The notes beneath the pieces are model-generated. The model saw nothing but the letters and a program-made list of their open reading frames with translations, had not been told where the DNA came from and ran no database searches. Shown piece by piece: positions 53,841 to 63,458 of a stretch of 64,000 nucleotides of DNA. Positions within the stretch are counted from its first letter, which is position 1; each line of letters begins with the position of its first letter. Origin of the DNA: Symmachiella macrocystis (GTDB lineage Bacteria > Planctomycetota > Planctomycetia > Planctomycetales > Planctomycetaceae); contig NZ_SJPP01000003.1 in NCBI RefSeq assembly GCF_007860075.1, positions 248,001-312,000 on the forward strand, in the 5' to 3' direction. The position numbers were made by a program, and so were the translations under genes.

Positions 53841-55160
53841 TCATTCCGCCAGATCGACCCGAATAATCTCCTTGTCATTGCGGATAAATGCTGATTTCTC
53901 CGCGAAGGCGGGATGCGCCCAGACCACCGGGCGGCCGAACGCTTCATTCGTCGGTTCAATGGCGTGGAACCGACTGATTTCGTCGTACCCTTCGGGCGAC
54001 AATTTGGCGATGATCAAGTCACCGGTTTCACTGAAGAGGAAATACCGGTCCTCCTGTTTGACCAAAAACGCGGTGCCGTGATCGGCGCGGCGTTTACCGC
54101 CACTGGTCGGCACGCGAGTTTGCCACAGTCGTTCCCCATCCTCGATGCGGGCACCGACAAGAGCTCCGTCGTGGCAATCGACGCCGTAGATCATCCCATC
54201 CTCAAGAATCGGCGTCGCTTCGGCGGAATAAACGGCCTTCTTGGCTTTTCCCCGCCACAATTCACTTACGCCTGGTTTCTCGTCATCCAGTTTCAGCATG
54301 ACTCCCACGCGGCCAATGCCACTGGCAAACAGCAAATCGCCCGACTGTCGTGGCGCGATGATCGACATTTCATAGGCGGGTTGCAGCGGCACACTCCACA
54401 ACACTTTTCCAGTCTTGGGCTCCAAGCTGTTGAGGTTGTACGGATCCCAGATCAAGAGTTGTTTGATGCCAGCCGCTTCGATCATTGTCGGGGGACAGTA
54501 GCCTTGCGGGTCGGCAGAAAGCGCCCGCCAGACTTCTTTGCCGGAATCCTTGTTAAACGCGACCGCCACGCTCCCTTTGCCTCCCACGAGGCAATACAGC
54601 AAATCCCCGTCCACCAACGGATGCCCGGAGAAACCCCAGATCGGGGCGGTCGTGTTGTATTCTTTGGTCAGGTCCTTCCGCCAAACAAGTTCCCCCGTGT
54701 CAGCGGTCAGACAGACCAAATCGCCCTCGGCGCCCAGCGTGTAAACCTTGCCTCCCGCAACGGTCGGTGTGCAGCGGGGACCGGCGGCGTAGGAGAGGTT
54801 GTAGGTCCGGTCGTATTCGTACTTCCAAAGCTCTTCACCCGTTTCAGCCGAGAAACAGAGCACGCGTTCTTTTCCATTCAGTTTGTTCCGACCGCCCGGG
54901 CTGTTAATGATGTCGCCCGACTCTTTTACATAGTCGGTCACAAACACGCGTCCGTCGGCGACCGCCGGTCCGGAATAACCCAAGTCGACCGGCATCCGCC
55001 ATTTCACGGGAGGCCCTTCGTCTGGAAACTTTTCGATGATGCCCGTTTCCCGCCAAATGCTATCCCGCTCCGGCCCCAACCATTGCGGCCAGTCGTCGGC
55101 ATATCCAAACCGAGACAAACTGAGCACCACAATAAAAGCCAACAATTTCGTCTGTCGCAT
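53841..55160 (-). CDS. PQQ-like beta-propeller repeat protein, exported
   Basis: ATG 55160 opens a signal peptide (LLAFIVVLSLSRFGYA) and a 439-residue product. The mature part begins DDWPQWLGPERDSIWRETGI and is made of quinoprotein-like repeats such as AETGEELWKYEYDR, TADTGELVWRKDL and PKTGKVLWSVPL, which form an eight-bladed propeller. In planctomycetes such proteins are frequent and usually lack quinone-binding residues, so an enzymatic role is doubtful. Expected location is the periplasm. It is monocistronic by spacing. Confidence 0.9.
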   Translation of the reverse strand: MRQTKLLAFIVVLSLSRFGYADDWPQWLGPERDSIWRETGIIEKFPDEGPPVKWRMPVDLGYSGPAVADGRVFVTDYVKESGDIINSPGGRNKLNGKERVLCFSAETGEELWKYEYDRTYNLSYAAGPRCTPTVAGGKVYTLGAEGDLVCLTADTGELVWRKDLTKEYNTTAPIWGFSGHPLVDGDLLYCLVGGKGSVAVAFNKDSGKEVWRALSADPQGYCPPTMIEAAGIKQLLIWDPYNLNSLEPKTGKVLWSVPLQPAYEMSIIAPRQSGDLLFASGIGRVGVMLKLDDEKPGVSELWRGKAKKAVYSAEATPILEDGMIYGVDCHDGALVGARIEDGERLWQTRVPTSGGKRRADHGTAFLVKQEDRYFLFSETGDLIIAKLSPEGYDEISRFHAIEPTNEAFGRPVVWAHPAFAEKSAFIRNDKEIIRVDLAE

Positions 55161-55280
55161 CGCGGATCATCTCCGGGGATTTTTAGGAATGCAAGAACAT
55201 CAGAGCACTGCGCTCACATTGTGCCAACCCCCGTCCAGCCTGTCAAAGCGAATAGCATGTTGAGTGGGGTTTGCGGCGAG

Positions 55281-56174
55281 CTATGCCCCCAGCGCGGCGA
55301 CGCGGGTCGTGATTTCGTTGTATAGCTCTGCGGGTAGTGCCCCTTTTTCGATGGCGGCGACGTTTTCCGCCAGATGATCCGCGTTGCAGGTGCCGACGAT
55401 CGTGGTATCGCAGTGTGGGTGCGAAATCGTGTAACGCAGAATGAGCTCGGCGCGGTTCATGCCCTCCGTAAGCAGTTCATCCAGCTCAGCACCGCTCCAT
55501 ACTTGGTTGAGTGCATCGCGTTGGATCTCCGCATCGGGACCGCCGTGCGCAATTCCCCCGCGAATGATAATTCCCGCGCCGGTCTCAGCGGCTTTCGTTA
55601 TCCAATCGTGATGCCCCGGTGCGATGCAGGAATAGGGAATTTGAAATGTGTCGAACACACCCAATTCGATCAGTCCGGGAAGCCGCGGCAACGAACTGGA
55701 GGACCCGATGAAGCGGATCACGCCTTGATCGCGATAGTCCATCAGCAACTCGATCAACCCCGCGCTCTGCAGTCCCTGTGCGTCGCCTCCGTGAAACTGA
55801 AGCAGATCAATATGATCGGTTTGCAGTCGCTCAAGACTCGTTTCAATATTCCGCTGCACGACCTCTTTGGTCCAAACGTGATCGATATCGATGTGATCGA
55901 AATGTTGCGTATAGGCACAACCGCACTTGGTCGCTAGATAATACTCGTTGCGGCGGGAACCGATGTATTGGCCGATGCGCTGTTCACTGATTCCATAATC
56001 CGGGGCGGTGTCGATGAAATTGATTCCCGCATCCAGCACCGCATTCAGGAATAACTCGGCCGCTGCGTCATTGACCGTGCGGACGCCCCAGGTGTTCGGT
56101 CCCCGCAGCCCCATGCTGCCGTAGCCTAGCTGCGTGACTTCCAGTCCGGTACGGCCTAATGTTTTTTTAATCAT
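55281..56174 (-). CDS. Aldo/keto reductase
   Basis: This 297-residue protein has the (beta/alpha)8 family pattern: GRTGLEVTQLGYGSMG at the start, FIDTAPDYGISE with catalytic Asp and Tyr, ATKCG with Lys and LLQFHGG with His, the standard tetrad. It should reduce an aldehyde or ketone with NADPH. A C-terminal basic patch for NADPH phosphate is not obvious. The start is ATG 56174. Substrate is unknown, and the neighbours give no link. Confidence 0.9.
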   Translation of the reverse strand: MIKKTLGRTGLEVTQLGYGSMGLRGPNTWGVRTVNDAAAELFLNAVLDAGINFIDTAPDYGISEQRIGQYIGSRRNEYYLATKCGCAYTQHFDHIDIDHVWTKEVVQRNIETSLERLQTDHIDLLQFHGGDAQGLQSAGLIELLMDYRDQGVIRFIGSSSSLPRLPGLIELGVFDTFQIPYSCIAPGHHDWITKAAETGAGIIIRGGIAHGGPDAEIQRDALNQVWSGAELDELLTEGMNRAELILRYTISHPHCDTTIVGTCNADHLAENVAAIEKGALPAELYNEITTRVAALGA

Positions 56175-56495
56175 GGTTGATTTCGCGGTTGGTGAAACAA
56201 CTTACCTAAGAATTTCCGCACAGAACCCCGAAGGGGTTGAACATTACAGCCCAGGGGAAACGGCGAAGCCGTGCCACGCTGGGAAAGCCATCGCCATCGA
56301 ACAAACCGTGAAGGGGTTTGTCAACGATTGTCAAAGATTGCTCGGCGGGTTAATGATTGAACTCCCCCTTCAGGGGAGGCATTTGACATCGCACTTGTTC
56401 CTAGGGTGCGCTCACTTCGTTCGCGACCCTAGGCTATGATGAGTTACGCCTTCGGCGTAAGTGGCTTCGTACGCGGAATGTGGAGCAATGGGTCT
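56175..56495. other. Intergenic region rich in short palindromes
   Basis: There is no gene. Short hairpins include AACCCCGAAGGGGTT (about 56224-56238) and TTACGCCTTCGGCGTAA (about 56444-56460). Phrases such as CAGCCCAGGGGAAACGG and GTGAAGGGGTTTG are of a kind I associate with dispersed intergenic sequences in planctomycetes (from memory). Confidence 0.5.
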
Positions 56496-59141
56496 TCACG
56501 AGGTCTGGCTGATGACGACTTGGTTGGGATGTAGCGTGATGTTTTGGTTGTCGGACTGCGGGAGTTTTGCGGACGATAAGAGCACAGTGCCCTCCATCGG
56601 AATCGAGACGGCTTTGTCGGGACTTTCAGCGGGGCCTATGAGCCGTGTTTGCACGATGACCTCTGTTCCGGAATCTTTTCGAAAGCGCAGGAAAAAGATT
56701 TCAGTCTGCGGATCATAACCGGCCGCCATGCTGTCGGCGGACAACCAAGCTTCGGCGAGGCCTTGTTTTCGCAGTGCGATCAAATCGCGGTACCAGGCGA
56801 ACATCTCCTCGTCGCGGCGGTCGGGGACATCGTGTTTGGCTTGATAAAACGTGTCGGATTGGGACGGCAGCAGAAAATCGCCCCAGACGTGTTGTGGAAA
56901 TTCACGAGCCCGGCCCGAATCGACAGCTTGTTTCAGTGACGCATTTTCAAAGTCGACGAAGAACGGAAACGGCGCATCGATCGCGAATTCTTCGCCCATA
57001 AAAATGATCGGGATGCCGGGATACAATAGCGTTAATGCCGCCGCCGCTTTTTGAAACGCCTTGGATGTCAATTGATGAATCCTCTGGCCTTGTGGGTGAT
57101 TGCCAACGGAGTCGTGTGTTTGCAAGCCGATGATGAACGACTCGATGTAGGACTTCCCTGCGGCGTTGCGTGACAGATCTCGGCGTTGCGATGCCTCGAT
57201 GCGTTTTTCGTCGCGACCGAAATAGACAAACCCGTATTGCAGCGCGTCGGCCAAATCGCCACCGAGGTATTCTCGATGGGCGATCCGTAGATCGGGTAAT
57301 GCATGTGCATAGATCGCATGCATTATACAGTCGCACCAGACGCCGTCGAATGCCAACCGATCGACTTGGTCGTTCAGCGATTCCTGATCAAACATGTTTG
57401 TCTCGGCGATCAAATGAATCGTGCGGTCGATCGATTCAGCGTAGCGGGACACGTCGCGGCGCAATTCATCCACAATTGCCGGACGGCTGTCGTCTTTTAT
57501 AAAGTGCGCCGCATCTAGCCGCAGTCCATCGAGATGATAATCCTCCAGCCAGAACAGGGCATTGTCGATGACAAACTGCCGCACCTCTGTGGAGCCCGGT
57601 TCATCATAGTTAAAGGCGTCGCCCCAGGGGGTGTGATGTTTCGTGGATGCATAGGGACCGAACTCGGTCAGATAATTTCCTTCCGGTCCAACGTGGTTGT
57701 AGACCACGTCGAGGATCACCGCCATACCCGCCGCATGGCAAGCATCGACGAAACGTTTAAAGTCGTCCGGCTCGCCGTAGGTGTTGCGGACGGCGAAGAG
57801 GTTCACACCATCATAACCCCAGTTCCACTGCCCGGGCGTTTGCGCCACCGGCATCACTTCGACAGCGGTGATACCCAGTGCGGACAACTCGGGCAGTTGC
57901 GCCGTCGCCGCTTGAAAGTCCCCCGCCTGCGTAAATGCGCCGATGTGCAATTCATAGATGACGAGATCGCGCTTGGCGATGCCGGGCCAGTTCTTATCGG
58001 TCCAGGGAAATGCGAGGGGGTTGATAATTTGTGACGGCCCATGCACACCGTCGGGTTGATACCGTGAGGCTGGATCGGGGCGGACTGTTCCGTCGTCCAG
58101 CCGATACTGATAGCGGGCCTTTGCAGCGGCCTCTGGCACAACGCCGGTGAAGTACCCCGACTCGCCTTTTTGCAACGCGTGCGTGACCGTCGTTTGACCG
58201 TTGTCAATTTCCACTTCGACACGACGCCGATCGGGCGCCCAGACACGAAAATACGTGGCCTGATCGCCGATTGGCGTGGCTCCCAATTTTTGGGGCAAGG
58301 ATTTCTCGCGATCAACCAATCCAAACCAACGACACCCTTCCCAGACCCCGGTGGTGGCTGGCTGGGTCGCCAGATACAGTCGGTTTTCCCAACCGGCAGT
58401 GCGATGCGCCGCATACGCCTGTTGCGCGACTGCACGGTTCGCATTCCCCACAACAATCGCCCGATAACCAGCTGTCAGTGCTGCCAGATCGTTGCCCGAA
58501 TCGCCCGCGAAGACAATTGCATCCTGATGCAGATCATTCTGTTCGACCCACCAAGCTAATGCGTGCGCCTTAGAGCCCCCACTGGGGAGTAGATCGATTA
58601 AGCCATCGCCGTTGAAAGGATCGACGCTGTGGATAATTGAATAGGGTGCGGCGGTTTGCGAGAGTTTCTGTTTGATTTGCTCGACCAAGCAATCCAGCTG
58701 CGCGGCATCGGCGTAGTAACTGAGCTTGAACGGCCCCTGTTTCTCTGATTCTTGTAGTCGCAACCCGTCGATAGCGGATAGATGCTGCTTCAATTCATCG
58801 ACAGGCATTTTAGCGACGATCTCGCCAAGATGTTCCGCATAAGCATGGACCGTCTTGAGAGTGCCGTCGGACTGCCGATGAAAGATTGACGTTCCTACAT
58901 CGCAAATCAGCCAGTCAGGTTGTGGTAGTTGGTGCTGCTCGATTGCCGTTTGAGCGGATGCGAAATGCCGGCCCGTGATAAAAATCAACGTGACGTGATG
59001 ACTCTGCAATTGCGCTGCTAACAGGGACAAGTCGGCGGTATTTGCAGGATTGTCAGCGAGTGGAATCAGCGTGCCGTCGAGATCGGTCGCCAAGATTTGA
59101 TTTGTCAAAACGGGGCGGTCGTGCTGCGAGGGGGTGTTCAT
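56496..59141 (-). CDS. treZ: Sucrose-phosphatase-like HAD domain fused to maltooligosyl trehalose trehalohydrolase
   Basis: The 881-residue product has two parts. Residues about 14-260 are a HAD-IIB phosphatase of the sucrose-6-phosphatase type: LATDLDGTLIPL (motif I), FITGR, Lys in GGSKAHAL and GDSGNDLAAL. Residues about 270-881 are TreZ: an N-terminal beta domain (FRVWAPDRRRVEVEI), then a GH13 barrel with NWGYDGV, DVVYNHVGPEGNY, nucleophile in DGLRLDAAH, acid/base in LIAETNM and the third Asp in THDSVGN. TreZ releases trehalose from maltooligosyl trehalose. The usual DDFHHAL block reads CDCIMHAIY. TreY is not in the window. The fusion sits downstream of amylosucrase and sucrose-phosphate synthase on one strand. 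Confidence 0.87.
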   Translation of the reverse strand: MNTPSQHDRPVLTNQILATDLDGTLIPLADNPANTADLSLLAAQLQSHHVTLIFITGRHFASAQTAIEQHQLPQPDWLICDVGTSIFHRQSDGTLKTVHAYAEHLGEIVAKMPVDELKQHLSAIDGLRLQESEKQGPFKLSYYADAAQLDCLVEQIKQKLSQTAAPYSIIHSVDPFNGDGLIDLLPSGGSKAHALAWWVEQNDLHQDAIVFAGDSGNDLAALTAGYRAIVVGNANRAVAQQAYAAHRTAGWENRLYLATQPATTGVWEGCRWFGLVDREKSLPQKLGATPIGDQATYFRVWAPDRRRVEVEIDNGQTTVTHALQKGESGYFTGVVPEAAAKARYQYRLDDGTVRPDPASRYQPDGVHGPSQIINPLAFPWTDKNWPGIAKRDLVIYELHIGAFTQAGDFQAATAQLPELSALGITAVEVMPVAQTPGQWNWGYDGVNLFAVRNTYGEPDDFKRFVDACHAAGMAVILDVVYNHVGPEGNYLTEFGPYASTKHHTPWGDAFNYDEPGSTEVRQFVIDNALFWLEDYHLDGLRLDAAHFIKDDSRPAIVDELRRDVSRYAESIDRTIHLIAETNMFDQESLNDQVDRLAFDGVWCDCIMHAIYAHALPDLRIAHREYLGGDLADALQYGFVYFGRDEKRIEASQRRDLSRNAAGKSYIESFIIGLQTHDSVGNHPQGQRIHQLTSKAFQKAAAALTLLYPGIPIIFMGEEFAIDAPFPFFVDFENASLKQAVDSGRAREFPQHVWGDFLLPSQSDTFYQAKHDVPDRRDEEMFAWYRDLIALRKQGLAEAWLSADSMAAGYDPQTEIFFLRFRKDSGTEVIVQTRLIGPAESPDKAVSIPMEGTVLLSSAKLPQSDNQNITLHPNQVVISQTS

Positions 59142-59159
59142 TGATTTTCGTTAAGCTGC

Positions 59160-61142
59160 TCAAACGCGTTTCAACCACAGGATCTGGTACGGTTCCAACT
59201 CGACGGGAGCGGAGGTCTCGAACGTCTTCTTTTCAATCACGTCTTCAAAGAACCGCCCGATCCCGGCTGTGCGGAGTTTGTTTCCTTGGACGCTCTGAAC
59301 TTCTTCAGAAAAATTTGCCAGCACGATCAGACGATGCCCCTCGAAGATCCGCAAATAGCCCAAGACATGCGAATTGTACGTGTTGATCAACTCCATATTC
59401 TGGCCGGCCAAGGCTGGTAAGGCTTTGCGAAGGGCAATGAGCTGTTGTGTCGATTTGAAAATGCGGTTGCGGATCGATCCGTTGCCCGATTCGATATGGT
59501 CGTTCAATTCTTCCAGATAGTCCCATTGCATTTTCGGCCGATGAATCCAGCGAGAATCGCCCGCCTTGGCAGGATCGGTCACGAACTCGTAATCGTTGAG
59601 CATGCCCCATTCTTCGCCCAGATAGAGCAAAGGGATGCCGCCGATGCTGAGCGTGACGCCATGCAGCAGAATCATGCGACGAATCGCCAATTCCTTTTTC
59701 TCTTCATCATCCTCTTCGATCGCCTGTTCCAAACCAGCCAACGAAGCCATGGTCCCCGAAATCCGCATGTCGCCAGTTTTGATGTTCTCCTGGAACGGAA
59801 TCCCGCGGGCAAACGAACCGGGGAATTGTCCCGTGTAAAACTGATTGAGAAATTGCCGATGATCGTATGCCGAGATCCCGATCATGGCCGCATCGTCGTC
59901 GTCGAATGTCCAGCCAATGTCGTCGTGGCAGCGCAAGTAATTGACCCAAGCGGTGTGTTCCGGCAGGCGATGCCGGTGCCGCAACGTTTGCATGATCAGA
60001 CTCACCTGCCGGGTGGCCAACGACTCCCACAGCAACGCCATCAATGTGGGGTTGTAAGAGAGTTGGCATTCCTGCGGGCTGATGTATTTGACGACTTCAT
60101 CCGGATGCACGATCGCTTCGGATTTGAACAACAAACTCGGCGTCGAAATGCGGGCCAAATGATTGAAGGCTTGGATCAACAGATGCGCTTCCGGCAGATT
60201 TTCACAGCCGGTCCCCATCTGTTTCCAGATAAAGGCCACCGCATCCAGTCTGAGTACGTCGACGCCGACATTGGCCAGGAAAAACATTTCTTCCAACATT
60301 GCCCGGAACACGGCGGGGTTGCCGTAATTCAAGTCCCATTGAAAGCTGTTGAAGGTGGTCCAGACCCATTGCTGCATACCGTCGTGCCAGGTGAAGTTTC
60401 CCCGCCGTACGGTCGGAAAAATCTCACGGAGCGTCGCTTCGTACTGCTCAGGCACGGTCCGGTCGGGGAATAAGTAATAAAACTCCTGGTATTCTCGATC
60501 GCCCGCTTGGGCTTTTTGCGCCCAACCATGATCGTCGGCGGTATGGTTGAAAACGAAGTCCAGGACTAGGCAAATCCCCGCGCGTCTGAGTTCGGCGGCC
60601 AACATTCGCAGGTCGTCAATCGTTCCGAGTCGGGGATCGACGGAGCGATAATTGCTGATGGCATAACCGCCATCATTGTTGCCCGGTCGCACGGCAAACA
60701 GCGGCATCAAGTGCAGATACGAGAGTCCCAACTGCTGAAAATAGTCGACATGCTCACGGGCCTTGACGAGATTGTCACTGAACAGATCGACATACAGCGC
60801 GCCGCCGACAATCTTCTCGGATTGAAACCAATCCGGTTCATTGATGCGATGGCGGTCCAAGTCGCGTAGTTCCGCCGGACGGTCGGACCAAGCCTCGGCC
60901 GCCGTCTGCAAGATACGCTCGATATGAAAAAAGAAGTCGTACCGCGAACCGTACAAACGAAACAAAATCTCAAACAGCGGACGCCAGTGCGCGTTTAAGC
61001 GGCGCTCGAATTCACTGCGCTGTGCCTCATCAATTTCGTTGTTCCGCCAGACATCCTCCAACCGCGGCTTGAGTCGTTCCAATGTCAGATCGGCTTTGAA
61101 CTCAATCCCTTCGGGAGCGCCGTTATCATTCAATCCGATCAT
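59160..61142 (-). CDS. Amylosucrase (GH13)
   Basis: ATG 61142 gives 660 residues and overlaps the preceding gene by 17 bases; an upstream ATG at 61205 is possible. The protein matches amylosucrase rather than other alpha-amylases: [56 protein letters not shown] with the nucleophile Asp, then [14 protein letters not shown] with the acid/base Glu, and [14 protein letters not shown]. Length is close to the known enzyme of about 636. Amylosucrase transfers glucose from sucrose to alpha-1,4-glucan and releases fructose. No signal peptide is seen, so it works inside the cell. It lies between sucrose-phosphate synthase and the TreZ fusion. Confidence 0.9.
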   Translation of the reverse strand: MIGLNDNGAPEGIEFKADLTLERLKPRLEDVWRNNEIDEAQRSEFERRLNAHWRPLFEILFRLYGSRYDFFFHIERILQTAAEAWSDRPAELRDLDRHRINEPDWFQSEKIVGGALYVDLFSDNLVKAREHVDYFQQLGLSYLHLMPLFAVRPGNNDGGYAISNYRSVDPRLGTIDDLRMLAAELRRAGICLVLDFVFNHTADDHGWAQKAQAGDREYQEFYYLFPDRTVPEQYEATLREIFPTVRRGNFTWHDGMQQWVWTTFNSFQWDLNYGNPAVFRAMLEEMFFLANVGVDVLRLDAVAFIWKQMGTGCENLPEAHLLIQAFNHLARISTPSLLFKSEAIVHPDEVVKYISPQECQLSYNPTLMALLWESLATRQVSLIMQTLRHRHRLPEHTAWVNYLRCHDDIGWTFDDDDAAMIGISAYDHRQFLNQFYTGQFPGSFARGIPFQENIKTGDMRISGTMASLAGLEQAIEEDDEEKKELAIRRMILLHGVTLSIGGIPLLYLGEEWGMLNDYEFVTDPAKAGDSRWIHRPKMQWDYLEELNDHIESGNGSIRNRIFKSTQQLIALRKALPALAGQNMELINTYNSHVLGYLRIFEGHRLIVLANFSEEVQSVQGNKLRTAGIGRFFEDVIEKKTFETSAPVELEPYQILWLKRV

Positions 61143-63339
61143 TGGGAATGACGATTTTGTCCAAAAAGTTGTAGTATTGTATACCCTCGAGAATTCCGGC
61201 CGCATTTTCGGCTTCAGCGAAATAAATCCGAGGAAGATTTTTTAGTCGATTCAATTCGCTGCTGTGATTCCCCACGACAACGCCCAGCGTTCGCCCCAAC
61301 AACATACCGGCGTCGTTGCCGGAATCGCCGGCCACCAACACATGCTCCGGAGCGAAGCCCCACTTCCACAGCACGTGCCGCATCGAGAGGTCGCTGCCGC
61401 CGCGGACCGGGATGACATCGAGGTACATCCCCAACGACATGACTATTTTAGCACGCAAGCCCGCTTCGCGCAGACTTTTTTTAATGGCCGCCAAAGTCGG
61501 CGATTTCGTGAAATCAACTTCATAACTGATTTTGAATTCCGACTGGTGGCTTTCGTCCTGGATAAACATTCCGGGGAGATTGTCCAATACTTCGCGTATT
61601 TCGCGAGGTTTCCAAGCGTATCCAATGGACTTTTGCCAACTTTTATCCGGGGTGAGGCTTTCGCCGTAATGTAATTGTGTGCCGCAATCAGTATCCATCA
61701 GGTCGGGACGCGGCAATCCCAGTTTTTCCACCAACTCGTGAGCGCTGTCCAGACGCCGCCCTGTAGCGATACCAAAACCGACATGATCGTTTTCGCGAAT
61801 CAAGTCGACAAATTCCGACAACGAGTCCTCATGGCCGGTCAGTGTATTGTCCAAATCGGTAATGATCAACCGGTCAAATTCCGGTAACCGGCGCGTGATC
61901 GGCCGGTTCATGAGCGTCGGGGAGGAGGAGTGCTTATGAATATCGTTAAGATCCCGCAAATAACGCTTCGCATGGTTGCTCCAGGCATAATTCTTACGCG
62001 TGCCCTCAACCCCATTGGACGACCATTCCGACCACTCTTCCGGCTCGGTCAACGTCCGCAACAAAGCATGCTCGATCTCTTCACGATTCAACGGATCAAC
62101 CAACAGTCCGTTACAACAATTCGCAATAATATCGCGCGGGCCGCCGTCATTTGTAGCGACAATCGGCAAACCGGTGGCCCCCGCCTCCAGCAGTGTCAAA
62201 CCAAACGGCTCGGTCAGTGCGGGATTGATGAACACGCCCCGCGTCGATTCAGCCAAACGATACAAATCGGGTACATCTTCCGGCGCATGTGTTTTGGGAT
62301 AGGCGACTTTACCATAAAGGTTGTACAGGTCGATGAGGTACAGCACATTGTCGATGACCGCCTGCTGCGCTTTGGGCAGGGAGCGAACGTCGTCGCGGGT
62401 CCCCAGCACCAACACCAAATTCGCAATTTCCTGCAATTGCGGGCTTTCACCATAGACCTTGACCAGCATCTCCAAGTTTTTCCGCTCGTCCGGTCGGGCC
62501 ACCGTGAGAATCATTGGCTTATCAGGCTCGCGGAGGAAGTGGCTTAACTCCTCGGCAATCGGACCGGGGCTCCACTTTTCATCGCGGGGATAAAACTGGG
62601 CAAGATCAACGCCGGGAGGAATCACCTCCATCCGATCCGGCACGTAGTGGTCATAGAGTTCGTACTGTTGATGCACCTCTTGGTTGGTACTGGTGACTAC
62701 CATCGAGGCAGTCTCGAGCGCCATTTCTTCGGCTTCGATTCGCGTGGTGAATTTGTACCGCTTTTCCAGAGTCTCCTCATCAATGCTGCCCAGCGAAAAC
62801 CGTTGGCGTTTGACACGCCCCAGCGAGTGGCCAGTGAATACAAAGGGAATATGCAGCAATCGAGCCAATTGCGCGCCCACCAAGCCAGCATCGGCATAAT
62901 GTCCATGAATGATGTCCGGCAATCCGGTCCGCTTAAAGTGCGGCAGCGTCTGGTCGATGAACATTTCTAGATAAGGCCACAACGACTCTTTGCGAAGATA
63001 GCGTTTGGGGCCGCACGGGATTCTGACGATTTTCGCGTTCTGTGAAATCGGCTCTTCTAATTGGGCGTAGTCGTCGTCGAGTTTGGGATCCAAGATCTGC
63101 CGCGTGAGCAACTCGACTTCACGAACGTGGGGGTGTTCCGCCAGTTCGCGTGCCAGTTCCAGCACGTATTTGACCTGCCCCCCCGTATCGGCGTCGCGCC
63201 CCAATTCCGGATTGCGTGCTCGAATCAAGCCATGAATGCTGATCAACGTGATCTTCAAATCTTCCGTTCGCGTGGAAGTCGCCAAGGAAATGCTGTCAGA
63301 TATCGATGCCTCAGCGCCGTTTGTCAATTCCGTGGACAT
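61126..63339 (-). CDS. Sucrose-phosphate synthase with C-terminal sucrose-phosphatase domain
   Basis: ATG 63339 has a strong GAGGTGA site five bases upstream; an in-frame ATG ten codons earlier lacks one. The 737-residue protein has a GT-B glycosyltransferase (about 28-480) with [22 protein letters not shown] and the donor-site Glu in [26 protein letters not shown] domain follows (about 497-730) with [16 protein letters not shown] and [12 protein letters not shown], so its catalytic motifs are complete. It should make sucrose-6-phosphate from a nucleotide-glucose and fructose-6-phosphate, and perhaps dephosphorylate it. It is the first gene of a three-gene sugar operon. Confidence 0.9.
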   Translation of the reverse strand: MSTELTNGAEASISDSISLATSTRTEDLKITLISIHGLIRARNPELGRDADTGGQVKYVLELARELAEHPHVREVELLTRQILDPKLDDDYAQLEEPISQNAKIVRIPCGPKRYLRKESLWPYLEMFIDQTLPHFKRTGLPDIIHGHYADAGLVGAQLARLLHIPFVFTGHSLGRVKRQRFSLGSIDEETLEKRYKFTTRIEAEEMALETASMVVTSTNQEVHQQYELYDHYVPDRMEVIPPGVDLAQFYPRDEKWSPGPIAEELSHFLREPDKPMILTVARPDERKNLEMLVKVYGESPQLQEIANLVLVLGTRDDVRSLPKAQQAVIDNVLYLIDLYNLYGKVAYPKTHAPEDVPDLYRLAESTRGVFINPALTEPFGLTLLEAGATGLPIVATNDGGPRDIIANCCNGLLVDPLNREEIEHALLRTLTEPEEWSEWSSNGVEGTRKNYAWSNHAKRYLRDLNDIHKHSSSPTLMNRPITRRLPEFDRLIITDLDNTLTGHEDSLSEFVDLIRENDHVGFGIATGRRLDSAHELVEKLGLPRPDLMDTDCGTQLHYGESLTPDKSWQKSIGYAWKPREIREVLDNLPGMFIQDESHQSEFKISYEVDFTKSPTLAAIKKSLREAGLRAKIVMSLGMYLDVIPVRGGSDLSMRHVLWKWGFAPEHVLVAGDSGNDAGMLLGRTLGVVVGNHSSELNRLKNLPRIYFAEAENAAGILEGIQYYNFLDKIVIPNDRIE

Positions 63340-63458
63340 GTTCACCTCAATTGAATTCAGGATCGTCATGCGAGCAGTGTGAATTATTTATAATACCGTT
63401 TTCACAAAGCGTACGCATCTATCGTGTTGAATTGCCGCGTCCATGCAGGTTGAGCCGT

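Noticed and set aside
53913-55325. 470-codon frame opposite the PQQ-propeller gene
   Set aside because: The sense strand has clear propeller repeats and a signal peptide; this frame has neither.
59445-60473. 342-codon frame opposite the amylosucrase gene
   Set aside because: Antisense shadow; the sense protein has all catalytic motifs.
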